A stretch of 7,895 nucleotides of DNA from Desulfobacteraceae bacterium. GTDB lineage: Bacteria > Desulfobacterota > Desulfobacteria > Desulfobacterales > Desulfobacteraceae. Below are positions 1 through 6,758 of this stretch, piece after piece (position 1 is the first letter of the stretch; every line of letters starts with the position of its first letter). Under the pieces are notes generated by a model, which saw nothing but the letters and a program-made list of their open reading frames with translations, was not told the origin of the DNA and did not search any database. A program made the translations under genes and the position numbers. The stretch covers positions 1 through 7,895 of the forward strand of contig JAFLJU010000517.1 of NCBI GenBank assembly GCA_022712835.1, read 5' to 3'.

Positions 1-998
1 TCCCCAAAAATCATATGCCCGGAATCCTCTCCGCCCATCATTGCACCGGAACGACCCATAGCTTCCAACACCTTCCGGTCCCCGACATCGGATTGCACGT
101 GAAGAATATCAAGGGATTCAAGGGTCTTAGTCAAACCGATGTTACTCATGATTGTACTTACAACTATATTGTTCTTTAACCGATTCTTCTCTTTGGCAAA
201 TTTTGCGCAAATTACCAGAATTCTATCACCCGTTATGGACATACCCAACTCATCAATTGCAATCAACCGGTCAGCATCCCCATCAAAGGCAAGCCCAATA
301 TCTGCATTTTCCCTTAACACTTGGTCTTGAAGGTCCTGGGTGTGCTGGGAGCCACAATTATCATTAATATTGATACCATTGGGACTATTATGGATAAATT
401 GTACGTCAAACAATTCTTTATTAAAGACCAAACGGCAGACTTCAGAAGCCGCCCCGTTGGACGCATCAATAATAATTTTTAGCTTGGGATCTTGTTTCCA
501 AAATGGAAACTTATCGAGAAGGAATTTCGAGTATATGCTCAAACTATCTGAAATTATTGATATTTTTCCCGATCTTTCCCGTGGAACATTATTATCGCCT
601 AATATTTGGGATTCAATTTCCTCCTCCTGGGCATCGCTGAGCTTAACCCCCCCCTGCCTGAAAATTTTAATTCCATTATCATGCCAGGGGTTGTGGGAAG
701 CTGAGATAACAATCCCCGCTCCCACGCCATCAAGACAGGAACTTAAATATGCCACACCAGGAGTGGGGATGATGCCTGCCAGGAGCACATCCACCCCGAC
801 AGATGCGATGCCTGCCGCCAGAGCCGATTCAAGCATATCACCACTTTCCCGGGTATCCTTTCCAATGACAATAGCTTTGTGGTCTGTCTTTAGTGTGAAC
901 ACCCCCACCGCCTGCCCAATTTTCAAAGCAACTTCACAAGTAATGGGGTAAAGGTTTGCCCTGCCCCGGATACCATCGGTTCCAAAAAGTTTTCCCAT
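1..998 (-). CDS. glmM: Phosphoglucosamine mutase GlmM, C-terminus cut by the window edge
   Basis: Converts glucosamine-6-phosphate to glucosamine-1-phosphate in the cytoplasm, on the way to UDP-GlcNAc for peptidoglycan and lipopolysaccharide. The 332 visible residues read without interruption and begin MGKLFGTDGIRG, the typical GlmM N-terminus. The phosphoserine loop ISASHNP is at 98-104 (catalytic Ser101), the Mg-binding loop DGDADR at 239-244, and the sugar-binding loop GGEDSGH at 322-328. Family members have about 450 residues, so roughly 115 C-terminal residues, including the phosphate-binding domain, lie outside. The ATG at 998 is preceded by AGGA about 12 bases upstream and fits the family start exactly. 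It is the second gene of a leftward operon, 52 bases after a GlmU-like beta-helix gene. A G8 run interrupts nothing but falls at codons 115-118. Phosphomannomutase is the main alternative; the GTDGIRG start and GGEDSGH loop favour GlmM. Confidence 0.96.
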   Translation of the reverse strand, partial: MGKLFGTDGIRGRANLYPITCEVALKIGQAVGVFTLKTDHKAIVIGKDTRESGDMLESALAAGIASVGVDVLLAGIIPTPGVAYLSSCLDGVGAGIVISASHNPWHDNGIKIFRQGGVKLSDAQEEEIESQILGDNNVPRERSGKISIISDSLSIYSKFLLDKFPFWKQDPKLKIIIDASNGAASEVCRLVFNKELFDVQFIHNSPNGININDNCGSQHTQDLQDQVLRENADIGLAFDGDADRLIAIDELGMSITGDRILVICAKFAKEKNRLKNNIVVSTIMSNIGLTKTLESLDILHVQSDVGDRKVLEAMGRSGAMMGGEDSGHMIFG

Positions 999-1050
999 CT
1001 TAAGATACGTTCCTGTTTTTTTAATCTGTAATTTAAATATTTGAGTTTTT

Positions 1051-2274
1051 TTACACAAACAACAAAGGGGTCGTAATTTTATTTTCAATCTCATAAAGCC
1101 AGCGGCTTCCTGTCAAGGCCACTTGTGGATCTAAATCTTGAATAACGCCAATATAGTCTTTCCCTTTGTCTTTAATCGAAAGTTCAATTGCACGGACAAA
1201 TGACTCACCATCTCGGGTCATCTGGTCCGAGGATATTTGGGTATTAAAAATATCTGCTGCACTTTCAAGGATTTTAAACGCCGCATGATGCAAACAAAGG
1301 GCAGTTGTTTGCTTACCCTTGTTGCCAGCCGATAATGTTTGCTCAGAAAGCTTTAACTTTTCGTGAAAACCCCACAACCGTTTGATACGTTCGTCGATGC
1401 AGTCATCCAAATTTTTTTGCATCCCCAAAATCAGTTCGCAAGACAATTGATCATGACCAAAAAGAGGTCTTATATTGTGATACCAAGCCCTTAAAGAAAT
1501 TAACCCGGCAATATAGGCAATGTTGTTATTGACCACTCTATCCACTCCTGAGTATACCCCCATCCGTCGGGGAAGGGACATTTCCTTGAACCCTCCCCCC
1601 AGAACCATCCGATCATTTTTAAGTTCATCTTTACGGATAATGGACCCGGCAGCACTGATGCATCCGAACCCTAAACGAAGGGGTCCCACAAGCCCTCCCT
1701 GCCCTCCCAGAAAGATCGGACTCTGGTTGAGCATAACTCCCTGGTGAACATTTCCCATCATGGAAGCTGTGGCCTTATCCTGGTTAGGGGTATAATTAAA
1801 ATGGATAAAAGAAGATCCCACCTCGGAATGATTTTTCCGGCTGGTGCCGCCGGCCATAAAGCAATCACAAAAATTAATCAGGCTGCCCAGGGTGACAAAA
1901 GGGAAAAGAATGGTCTGCTTTAATCCAACCGTATGGGCGGCATTGGCTTCTTCTTCGAGAATGGTTCCCTTCCGGACGTGGGCACCGGAACCGAAGATAT
2001 TGTTTCCTGCAAAAACAGCATCCTGGAAAAATCCCCCATTAAGTTGGGTATTTTCCCCCACCAACGTGTTTTCCAGGGTAACAGGTGCCTCATAGCCGAT
2101 CCGGACATTGGGTAAAATCAAAGATCTCTTTCCGATTATCTTCGTACCGGCATATAGGGTAACCCCCTGCCCTGAGATCCTTTCTATATTTACATCTTCA
2201 CTAATATAAACCGATTCTGGATTGGGAATATTAACCCCTTTTTGGCACAACAACTCTATCTTTTTAGTTTTCAT
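1051..2274 (-). CDS. GlmU-like left-handed beta-helix (hexapeptide repeat) protein with helical C-terminal domain
   Basis: A 407-residue cytoplasmic protein with no signal peptide or membrane segment. Residues about 20-235 are imperfect hexapeptide repeats of a left-handed beta-helix. The part around EVGSSFIHFNYTPNQ (151-165), then GGQGGLVGP (190-198) and ISAAGSIIRKD (206-216), aligns by eye with the acetyltransferase half of GlmU (compare IGAGTITCNYDG and the following AAGTTVTRDV). I see no N-terminal nucleotidyltransferase domain, and the GHLTYLGD segment carrying the catalytic His of E. coli GlmU is not recognisable. Residues about 245-395 look mainly helical and are not part of classical GlmU. 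I recall close relatives in other bacteria labelled UDP-N-acetylglucosamine pyrophosphorylase, which this architecture does not support directly. It is first in an operon with glmM, so a role in amino-sugar or UDP-GlcNAc metabolism is likely but inferred. No clear Shine-Dalgarno precedes the ATG at 2274, and the next in-frame Met is at residue 140. Confidence 0.85.
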   Translation of the reverse strand: MKTKKIELLCQKGVNIPNPESVYISEDVNIERISGQGVTLYAGTKIIGKRSLILPNVRIGYEAPVTLENTLVGENTQLNGGFFQDAVFAGNNIFGSGAHVRKGTILEEEANAAHTVGLKQTILFPFVTLGSLINFCDCFMAGGTSRKNHSEVGSSFIHFNYTPNQDKATASMMGNVHQGVMLNQSPIFLGGQGGLVGPLRLGFGCISAAGSIIRKDELKNDRMVLGGGFKEMSLPRRMGVYSGVDRVVNNNIAYIAGLISLRAWYHNIRPLFGHDQLSCELILGMQKNLDDCIDERIKRLWGFHEKLKLSEQTLSAGNKGKQTTALCLHHAAFKILESAADIFNTQISSDQMTRDGESFVRAIELSIKDKGKDYIGVIQDLDPQVALTGSRWLYEIENKITTPLLFV

Positions 2275-2404
2275 GAATCCAGTATTAATTATCTTGGGGT
2301 TTAATTGTCAAGGTTTTTCAAATGAATTTTATTTACAGATCCTCAAGAGGTTGGTAATTATTGTAAAACAACTCAAACCAGAGAAGAAAAAACAGGAGAG
2401 AAAA
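2275..2404. promoter_or_regulatory. Divergent promoter region between the GlmU-like/glmM operon and pgi
   Basis: This 130-base AT-rich spacer must hold the promoters of both transcription units. Rightward, TTGTCA (2305-2310), 17 bases, then TTTATT (2328-2333) is the best sigma70-like pair for pgi. Leftward, the complement reads a perfect TTGACA at 2306-2311, 16 bases from a weaker ATTAAT (2284-2289). That start point would leave only a few untranslated bases before ATG 2274. Both -10 boxes match consensus at only 4 of 6 positions, so the exact sites are tentative. Confidence 0.45.
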
Positions 2405-2407
2405 ATG
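2394..2407 (+). promoter_or_regulatory. Ribosome binding site that decides the pgi start
   Basis: AGGAG at 2394-2398 lies six bases before ATG 2405 and nine before ATG 2408. It places the start well inside the longer open frame that begins at 2222, and gives a protein of normal PGI length. Confidence 0.8.
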
Positions 2408-4081
2408 ATGCCAAAGGGCCTGCTCCATCCGGATATGCCCCGGAACTTAGGTGTTTTTAAAAAATTGACGGATCACGCAACCGGTTTTGAAACACCCCCC
2501 TATCATTTAAAACAGCTGATCCAGCAACCGGATAGATTCTCCGAATTTTCTCTGAAAACCAAAGACTTTTTCCTGGATTTTTCCCGCCAACGGCTTGATG
2601 CAGATGTATTTAACAATCTGATCCAACTTGCAAAAGAAACAAAGGCCTGCCAGAGCTTTTCAGATATGATTAGGGGCAAACTTGTAAATACAACTGAAAA
2701 GAGAGCCGCGTTGCACACGGAAGCTCGGGCATTTTTAAAGCAAGGACCAATCGTTGGTGGAGGGGTTGCCGGGGTGGATGTTGGTTCTGAAATGAACCGT
2801 GTTAACCGTGAAATTTATGACTTTTCCAATGACATCCACCAGGGCAAACTTACGGGAAGTACGGGTAAGGATTTCACCCAGGCGGTTGTCATTGGTATTG
2901 GCGGGTCCTATCTGGGGTGTGAATTTGCATTTGAAGCCTTGAAACAATCCATTGACCCGAAAATCATGCTGCACTTTCTGCCCAATGTGGATATCGATAA
3001 TTTTAGTGGGGTGATCAAAAAAATTGATCCTGAGACCTGTTTGTGGATCGTGATCTCAAAATCATATACCACCACAGAAACCATGGCCAATCTGGCCCAG
3101 ACAAAATTATTTCTAAAGGCACATGGCCTTTTCCCAGAAGATCACCTGGTAACGGTAACAGCCAAGGGAAGCCCGGGGGATGATCCATCAAATCCGGTTC
3201 TAGCGGCCTTTCATATGTTTGATTTTATCGGCGGCCGTTTCTCTGTTACCTCGGCCGTAGGCGGTGTGCCCCTAAGCCTTGCCTTTGGATTTGATAATTT
3301 TGAACGCTTTTTAAAGGGCAGTCACACCATGGATACCCATGCCCTGACAACACCGGAATCCCAAAACATTCCTCTGGTGTCGGCCCTGATCAGTATCTGG
3401 AACACCCTGTTTCTCAATTACCCGGCCCAGGCCATCATCCCCTATTCCAGCGGACTGTCAAGATTACCTGCCCATGTGCAGCAGCTTTACATGGAAAGCA
3501 TTGGTAAACAGACATCTTCTAACGGTCAATTTCTTACCCGGCCTGCAGGGTGCATCATTTTTGGAGAACCCGGCACCAATGCCCAGCATTCCTTCTTTCA
3601 ACTGGCCCACCAGGGGCCGGCCTTTCCCATTGAGTTTATCGGTGTGGTCAATCCCGCCTACAAAGGGGAGTGTGCCCGATCAAAGGAAGTCACCAATCAC
3701 CAGGAACTCTGGGCCAATATGATCGCCCAGACCCTGGCCCTTGCCATGGGCAAAGAGGATGCCTTACCTGCAAAATGTTTTCCCGGCAACAGACCCTCCT
3801 CTTTAATCCTCATCAATGACCTGTCCCCGGAAAGCCTGGGGAGCCTGTTGGCTTTTTATGAAGCCAGGACAGTGTTTGAAGGGTTTATTCTGGGCATTAA
3901 CCCCTTTGACCAATTCGGGGTGGAATTAGGGAAAGGGATGGCCGCTGATATCCGAAAAGAAATTGGCCTTAAAAACCAAGCTATTAATAAGGGATCAGAT
4001 AAAGGATCGTATGAATTTGATCACCTGGAAGATGCAAAGAAATTTTATCTGGAGACATTGTTTAAGGGGTTTTGGGAATAA
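2405..4081 (+). CDS. pgi: Glucose-6-phosphate isomerase
   Basis: Interconverts glucose-6-phosphate and fructose-6-phosphate in the cytoplasm. The 558 residues match the long bacterial and plant PGI length. Visible motifs: first SIS domain with GIGGSYLG at 164-171 and the phosphate-binding ISKSYTTTET at 217-226; PGI signature IGGRFSVTSAVG from 275; QQLYMESIGK at 359-368; GEPGTNAQH at 387-395 with catalytic Glu388; GVELGK at 505-510 with active-site Lys510. Asn416 stands where animal and enterobacterial PGIs have the ring-opening His. The text from 410 onward (IEFIGVVN, NHQELWANMIAQ, GNRPSS) looks more like plant and chlamydial forms. The frame is open back to an ATG at 2222, but that start would overlap the divergent gene and adds a non-family extension. 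ATG 2405 has AGGAG six bases upstream; ATG 2408 is equally possible. Divergent from the GlmU-like/glmM operon and convergent with fabH. Confidence 0.96.
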   Translation: MMPKGLLHPDMPRNLGVFKKLTDHATGFETPPYHLKQLIQQPDRFSEFSLKTKDFFLDFSRQRLDADVFNNLIQLAKETKACQSFSDMIRGKLVNTTEKRAALHTEARAFLKQGPIVGGGVAGVDVGSEMNRVNREIYDFSNDIHQGKLTGSTGKDFTQAVVIGIGGSYLGCEFAFEALKQSIDPKIMLHFLPNVDIDNFSGVIKKIDPETCLWIVISKSYTTTETMANLAQTKLFLKAHGLFPEDHLVTVTAKGSPGDDPSNPVLAAFHMFDFIGGRFSVTSAVGGVPLSLAFGFDNFERFLKGSHTMDTHALTTPESQNIPLVSALISIWNTLFLNYPAQAIIPYSSGLSRLPAHVQQLYMESIGKQTSSNGQFLTRPAGCIIFGEPGTNAQHSFFQLAHQGPAFPIEFIGVVNPAYKGECARSKEVTNHQELWANMIAQTLALAMGKEDALPAKCFPGNRPSSLILINDLSPESLGSLLAFYEARTVFEGFILGINPFDQFGVELGKGMAADIRKEIGLKNQAINKGSDKGSYEFDHLEDAKKFYLETLFKGFWE

Positions 4082-4127
4082 TAGCTGGATCATTTCCAAT
4101 TTAAGATTCCTTGTATAGCAGGAAGTA

Positions 4128-4163
4128 CATGAAGGGCATGAAGAAAAAATCCCTTCATGCCCT
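4128..4163. terminator. Hairpin between convergent pgi and fabH, likely bidirectional terminator
   Basis: A perfect 11-base-pair stem, AGGGCATGAAG (4133-4143) with CTTCATGCCCT (4153-4163), encloses a 9-base loop. An overlapping alternative stem pairs CATGAAGGG (4128-4136) with CCCTTCATG (4151-4159). It starts 47 bases after the pgi stop and lies just beyond the fabH stop, as expected for a shared terminator. Neither strand has a clean U-run directly after the stem: A6 follows it on the plus strand and T6 is in the loop on the minus strand. A non-canonical terminator or an mRNA-end stabiliser is possible. Confidence 0.6.
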
Positions 4164-4176
4164 AAAAAACATTTTA

Positions 4177-5187
4177 CTAAAACCTATAAACCGAAGCCCC
4201 CCAGGTAAGACCTGCACCCAGTGCAACAAAGAGAACTGTCTGGCCAGATTTACCGGTTCTTCCTTGCTCAATGGCTTCATGGAGGGCAATGGGGATACTG
4301 GCAGCGGTGGTATTCCCATATTTTTCAATATTATGAAAGATTTTATCATCGGGAAGCTTTAAAAACTGCCCAAATGCCTGGTTGATCCGCTTGTTTGCCT
4401 GGTGGGGAACGATAAGATCAATCTGATCAAGCTCGATCCCGGCTTTTTCAAGCACTTCCTGGGTTACCTTTGGCAGCAGCCGGACCGCTTTTTTAAAAAT
4501 GCGCGGCCCATCCATGACCGGAAAATACCTTGGATCATCAAGGGGAACCCCTTCCGGATTTCGCTTAAAAAGTCTGGATGCCGGCAATTCTGTCATCAAA
4601 GAATCTGCAAAATTTCCATCTGCATGGAGAACCGAGGCCAACAACCCGACGGTCTCCTGGGTCTCCACCCCTTCGATACACAAGGCCCCTGCCCCATCTC
4701 CAAAGATAACGGTGACATCCCTGCCCCGGGTGGACTTGTCAAGTCCGGTAGAGTGAACTTCTCCGCCCACGAAAAGCACCTTTTTGGCAAGGCCGCTCTT
4801 GATATAGGAATCTGCCGTGGCAAACCCATACAAAAAACCGGTGCATTGCTGACGAATATCCAGGGCCGGGGTTGAATTTAATCCCAGTTTGGCCGCCAGC
4901 AAACAGCCACCTCCCGGAAACATGATGTCCGGGCTCAAGGTGGCAAATATGATAAAATCCAAATCCTCGGCAGTCCATCCGGCGGCATCAAGCGCCTTTT
5001 TAGCAGCCTCAAAACCGAGATCAGAGGCTCCCATCGGCTCCTCTTCGGATACCCAATATCTTTGTTTAATCCCGGTTCGTTGCTGAATCCACTCATCATT
5101 GGTATCCATTATTTTTTCAAGATCTTTATTGGTCACCAGATTGGGGGGAACAAATATACCGGTACCTCTTATAATACTTTTTATCAT
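4177..5187 (-). CDS. fabH: Beta-ketoacyl-ACP synthase III (FabH-like)
   Basis: A KASIII condensing enzyme, which normally joins acetyl-CoA or another acyl-CoA to malonyl-ACP to begin fatty acid synthesis in the cytoplasm. The 336 residues carry the complete triad: Cys115 in QQCTGFLYGF, His262 in VPHQANKRI and Asn292 in GNTTAAS. The CoA-contact residues Trp33 and Arg37 (NDEWIQQRTG) and the C-terminal GAGLTWGASVYRF are also present. Compared with E. coli FabH, the Cys-to-His stretch is about 15 residues longer, mostly within 192-228, and the nucleophile context is RQQC rather than AAAC. It may be a KASIII variant with another primer or partner, so the symbol is by family. It is a single gene, not in a fab cluster. 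ATG 5187 has GAGGGAG five bases upstream (5193-5199 on the complement). Convergent with pgi, divergent from the exchanger gene. Confidence 0.85.
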   Translation of the reverse strand: MIKSIIRGTGIFVPPNLVTNKDLEKIMDTNDEWIQQRTGIKQRYWVSEEEPMGASDLGFEAAKKALDAAGWTAEDLDFIIFATLSPDIMFPGGGCLLAAKLGLNSTPALDIRQQCTGFLYGFATADSYIKSGLAKKVLFVGGEVHSTGLDKSTRGRDVTVIFGDGAGALCIEGVETQETVGLLASVLHADGNFADSLMTELPASRLFKRNPEGVPLDDPRYFPVMDGPRIFKKAVRLLPKVTQEVLEKAGIELDQIDLIVPHQANKRINQAFGQFLKLPDDKIFHNIEKYGNTTAASIPIALHEAIEQGRTGKSGQTVLFVALGAGLTWGASVYRF

Positions 5188-5322
5188 TGGAACTCCCTCA
5201 TTGTGTTCAAAATTACCAATTGCTAAAAATTAAATACTACTATATTATTCACGCCTTATAATATTTATTTAACTTTTAGGCAAGAAGCTTAACCTGATAA
5301 TCAGCTATAACTTAGGAAAACC
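5188..5322. promoter_or_regulatory. Divergent promoter region between fabH and the exchanger gene
   Basis: A very AT-rich 135-base spacer. A perfect -10 hexamer TATAAT reads rightward at 5257-5262, but no convincing -35 box lies 16-18 bases upstream. The hexamer sits within a dyad, ATATTAT (5242-5248) and ATAATAT (5258-5264), spaced by 9 bases. A second short palindrome, CTGATAATCAG (5294-5304), lies just before the exchanger Shine-Dalgarno. GAGGGAG for fabH is at 5193-5199 on the complement. Operator function is only a suggestion, since AT-rich dyads arise easily by chance. Confidence 0.4.
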
Positions 5323-6258
5323 GTGTTTATACAGTCACTCATGCTTTTAACGGGCCTTGCCCTGCTTTATTTCGGGTCCTCTATTCTGGTGGAGGGGGCA
5401 GCATCAACAGCTGTCATGTTTGCAGTTCGTCCGGTTATTATCGGACTGACCATTGTCTCTCTTGCCACATCGGCCCCGGAACTTCTGGTCAGCCTTGTGG
5501 CAGCGGTTAAAGGATCCGGTGGTATTTCCATAGGAAATATTCTGGGCAGTAATGTCATTAATATTACCCTTGTCCTTGGAATTTCTGCAATTATACGCCC
5601 GGTTGCCATCAAACGCCAGGTGGTAATGGTTGAAATCCCCTATATGATTTTTGTTTCCATGGTCTTCTGGGTGCTCTGTATGGATTCCAAAATCACCCGA
5701 ATAGACGGCATTGTTCTAATAGCGTTTCTCATCATTTTTCTGGTCTATGGGTTCCTCACCGCCAAGGATAAATCCAATGGGCAAACTCCTCCAATCGACC
5801 GTCCTTTTAAACAATTGCTCAAAAATGGTTTTTACATCGTACTGGGAATTATTATGCTTTCCTTTGGTGCCAATTTTGTGGTGCAAGAGGCCATTGTCAT
5901 TGCAAGCCGAATGGGGCTTTCCCAAACATTTATCGGCATTTCGGTGGTTGCCCTTGGCACCTCCCTGCCGGAACTTGCCACATCTGCCGTGGCTGCTGCC
6001 AGAGGAGAAAGTGATATCTCGGTGGGCAATGTGGTGGGCTCCAATTTGTTCAATATCTGTCTGGTCATGGGTGTGGTGGGAATCTTTAACCCCATGTCCA
6101 TTGATCCATCTCTTCATAGTTTCCAATTTCCCTTCATGATCGTTATCTGTTTTGTACTGGGAATTATGGCCTTTGTAAAAAAGGGAGTAGACAAACCGGG
6201 TGGGCTCTTGTTCATTCTATTATTTTTCATATATATCACGGTGTCGTATATAAATTAG
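5323..6258 (+). CDS. Sodium/calcium exchanger family inner-membrane antiporter (YrbG/CaxA type)
   Basis: A 311-residue integral membrane protein of the Ca2+:cation antiporter superfamily, probably exporting Ca2+ (or a similar cation) in exchange for Na+ or H+. About ten hydrophobic segments are visible. The two inverted alpha repeats are clear: SLATSAPELLVS (46-57) with GNILGSNVIN (71-80), and ALGTSLPELATS (210-221) with GNVVGSNLFN (235-244). Glu53 and Glu217 correspond to the ion-binding acidic residues of archaeal NCX. The first repeat has LATSAPEL where LGTSAPEL is usual. A loop at about 146-165 joins the halves. The start is GTG 5323, with AGGA at 5314-5317 five bases before it. ATG 5341 is possible but has no Shine-Dalgarno and would trim the first membrane segment. 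Monocistronic by context. Ion specificity cannot be read from sequence. Confidence 0.91.
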   Translation: MFIQSLMLLTGLALLYFGSSILVEGAASTAVMFAVRPVIIGLTIVSLATSAPELLVSLVAAVKGSGGISIGNILGSNVINITLVLGISAIIRPVAIKRQVVMVEIPYMIFVSMVFWVLCMDSKITRIDGIVLIAFLIIFLVYGFLTAKDKSNGQTPPIDRPFKQLLKNGFYIVLGIIMLSFGANFVVQEAIVIASRMGLSQTFIGISVVALGTSLPELATSAVAAARGESDISVGNVVGSNLFNICLVMGVVGIFNPMSIDPSLHSFQFPFMIVICFVLGIMAFVKKGVDKPGGLLFILLFFIYITVSYIN

Positions 6259-6288
6259 CACAGAATTCTGCCCTTTTTTTGATTTTTT
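6259..6288 (+). terminator. Possible weak terminator after the exchanger gene
   Basis: The 10-base palindrome CAGAATTCTG (6261-6270) is followed by CCC, then T7 (6274-6280) and T6 (6283-6288). The T-rich tail is right for an intrinsic terminator, but a hairpin from this palindrome has only a three- or four-pair stem. Confidence 0.35.
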
Positions 6289-6299
6289 CCTTGCAAGTC

Positions 6300-6328
6300 T
6301 TAACAAATCTATTATATGGACTGATATT
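6300..6328 (+). promoter_or_regulatory. Candidate sigma70-type promoter for the receiver/activator pair
   Basis: TTAACA (6300-6305), 17 bases, then GATATT (6323-6328) is about 35 bases before ATG 6363. The -35 matches 5 of 6 consensus positions and the -10 matches 4 of 6. TTGCAA (6291-6296) with TATATG (6313-6318) at 16 bases is a competing choice. I see no -24/-12 sigma54 element here, so autoregulation through sigma54 is not supported. Confidence 0.35.
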
Positions 6329-6362
6329 CGAACAATTATTCCATATTAACAAGGGGCACTAA

Positions 6363-6752
6363 ATGGCCGACCCGAAACGACTTCTGATTGTTGACGACAA
6401 TGAAGACATCTTATCGACCTTCTATGAGTTCTTCAATTCAATGGGCTATGAAGTAAAAACAGCTGTTGATGGATTTGTCGCCTTAAAATTATTGAGGGAC
6501 GAAGCCCTGTTTTTTGATTGTCTGATTACAGACCTTGTTATGCCGAACATCAGTGGTGTGGGACTTATTTCCATTGTAAAAAAAGAATTTTCCCACCTGA
6601 AAATAATTGCCATAACAGGTTATGGGGATCAACCCGGTGCCCTGGCCTCGGAAGCACAAGCAGATATTGTCCTTTTCAAGCCCATCGATTTATTCAAAAT
6701 TGAGGACAAAGTCGCAATCCTTCTTAACGAAACCGACAACCCAAAAGAGTAA
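6363..6752 (+). CDS. Stand-alone response-regulator receiver domain protein
   Basis: A 129-residue CheY-like receiver with no output domain of its own. Conserved residues are all present: acidic pair Asp11-Asp12 (IVDDNED), phosphoacceptor Asp57 (LITDLVMP), Thr85 (IAITGYG) and Lys106-Pro107 (LFKPID). It should therefore accept phosphate from a histidine kinase, none of which is encoded in the window. ATG 6363 has AGGGG six bases upstream. The TAA at 6750-6752 is followed after two sense codons by the ATG of the sigma54 activator in the same frame. The receiver ends where the linker of an NtrC-type regulator would begin. It therefore most likely acts on that AAA+ protein in trans, or is the separated N-terminal half of one ancestral protein. 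The last residues (ETDNPKE) look like linker. Confidence 0.93.
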   Translation: MADPKRLLIVDDNEDILSTFYEFFNSMGYEVKTAVDGFVALKLLRDEALFFDCLITDLVMPNISGVGLISIVKKEFSHLKIIAITGYGDQPGALASEAQADIVLFKPIDLFKIEDKVAILLNETDNPKE

Positions 6753-6758
6753 AAATCT

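Noticed and set aside
340..951. Long rightward open frame opposite glmM (203 residues)
   Set aside because: It lies wholly antisense to a gene with every GlmM motif, and its predicted protein has no recognisable domain.
2288..2293. GATAAT on the complement as -10 box for the GlmU-like/glmM operon
   Set aside because: It lies only 12 bases from TTGACA and has no other -35 candidate at normal spacing.
2222..2404. N-terminal extension of pgi to ATG 2222
   Set aside because: It would overlap the start of the divergent gene on the other strand, adds 61 residues with no family match, and lacks a Shine-Dalgarno, whereas ATG 2405 has AGGAG at six bases.
4402..4875. Rightward open frame opposite fabH (157 residues)
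   Set aside because: Antisense shadow of a well-supported KASIII gene, with no domain resemblance.
5716..6126. Leftward open frame opposite the exchanger gene (136 residues)
   Set aside because: Antisense to the second alpha repeat of the exchanger; its His-rich text is a by-product of the coding strand composition.
6750..6752. Programmed recoding of the receiver stop as selenocysteine or pyrrolysine
   Set aside because: The stop is TAA, not TGA or TAG, and a start codon follows at once, so reinitiation or separate translation is simpler.
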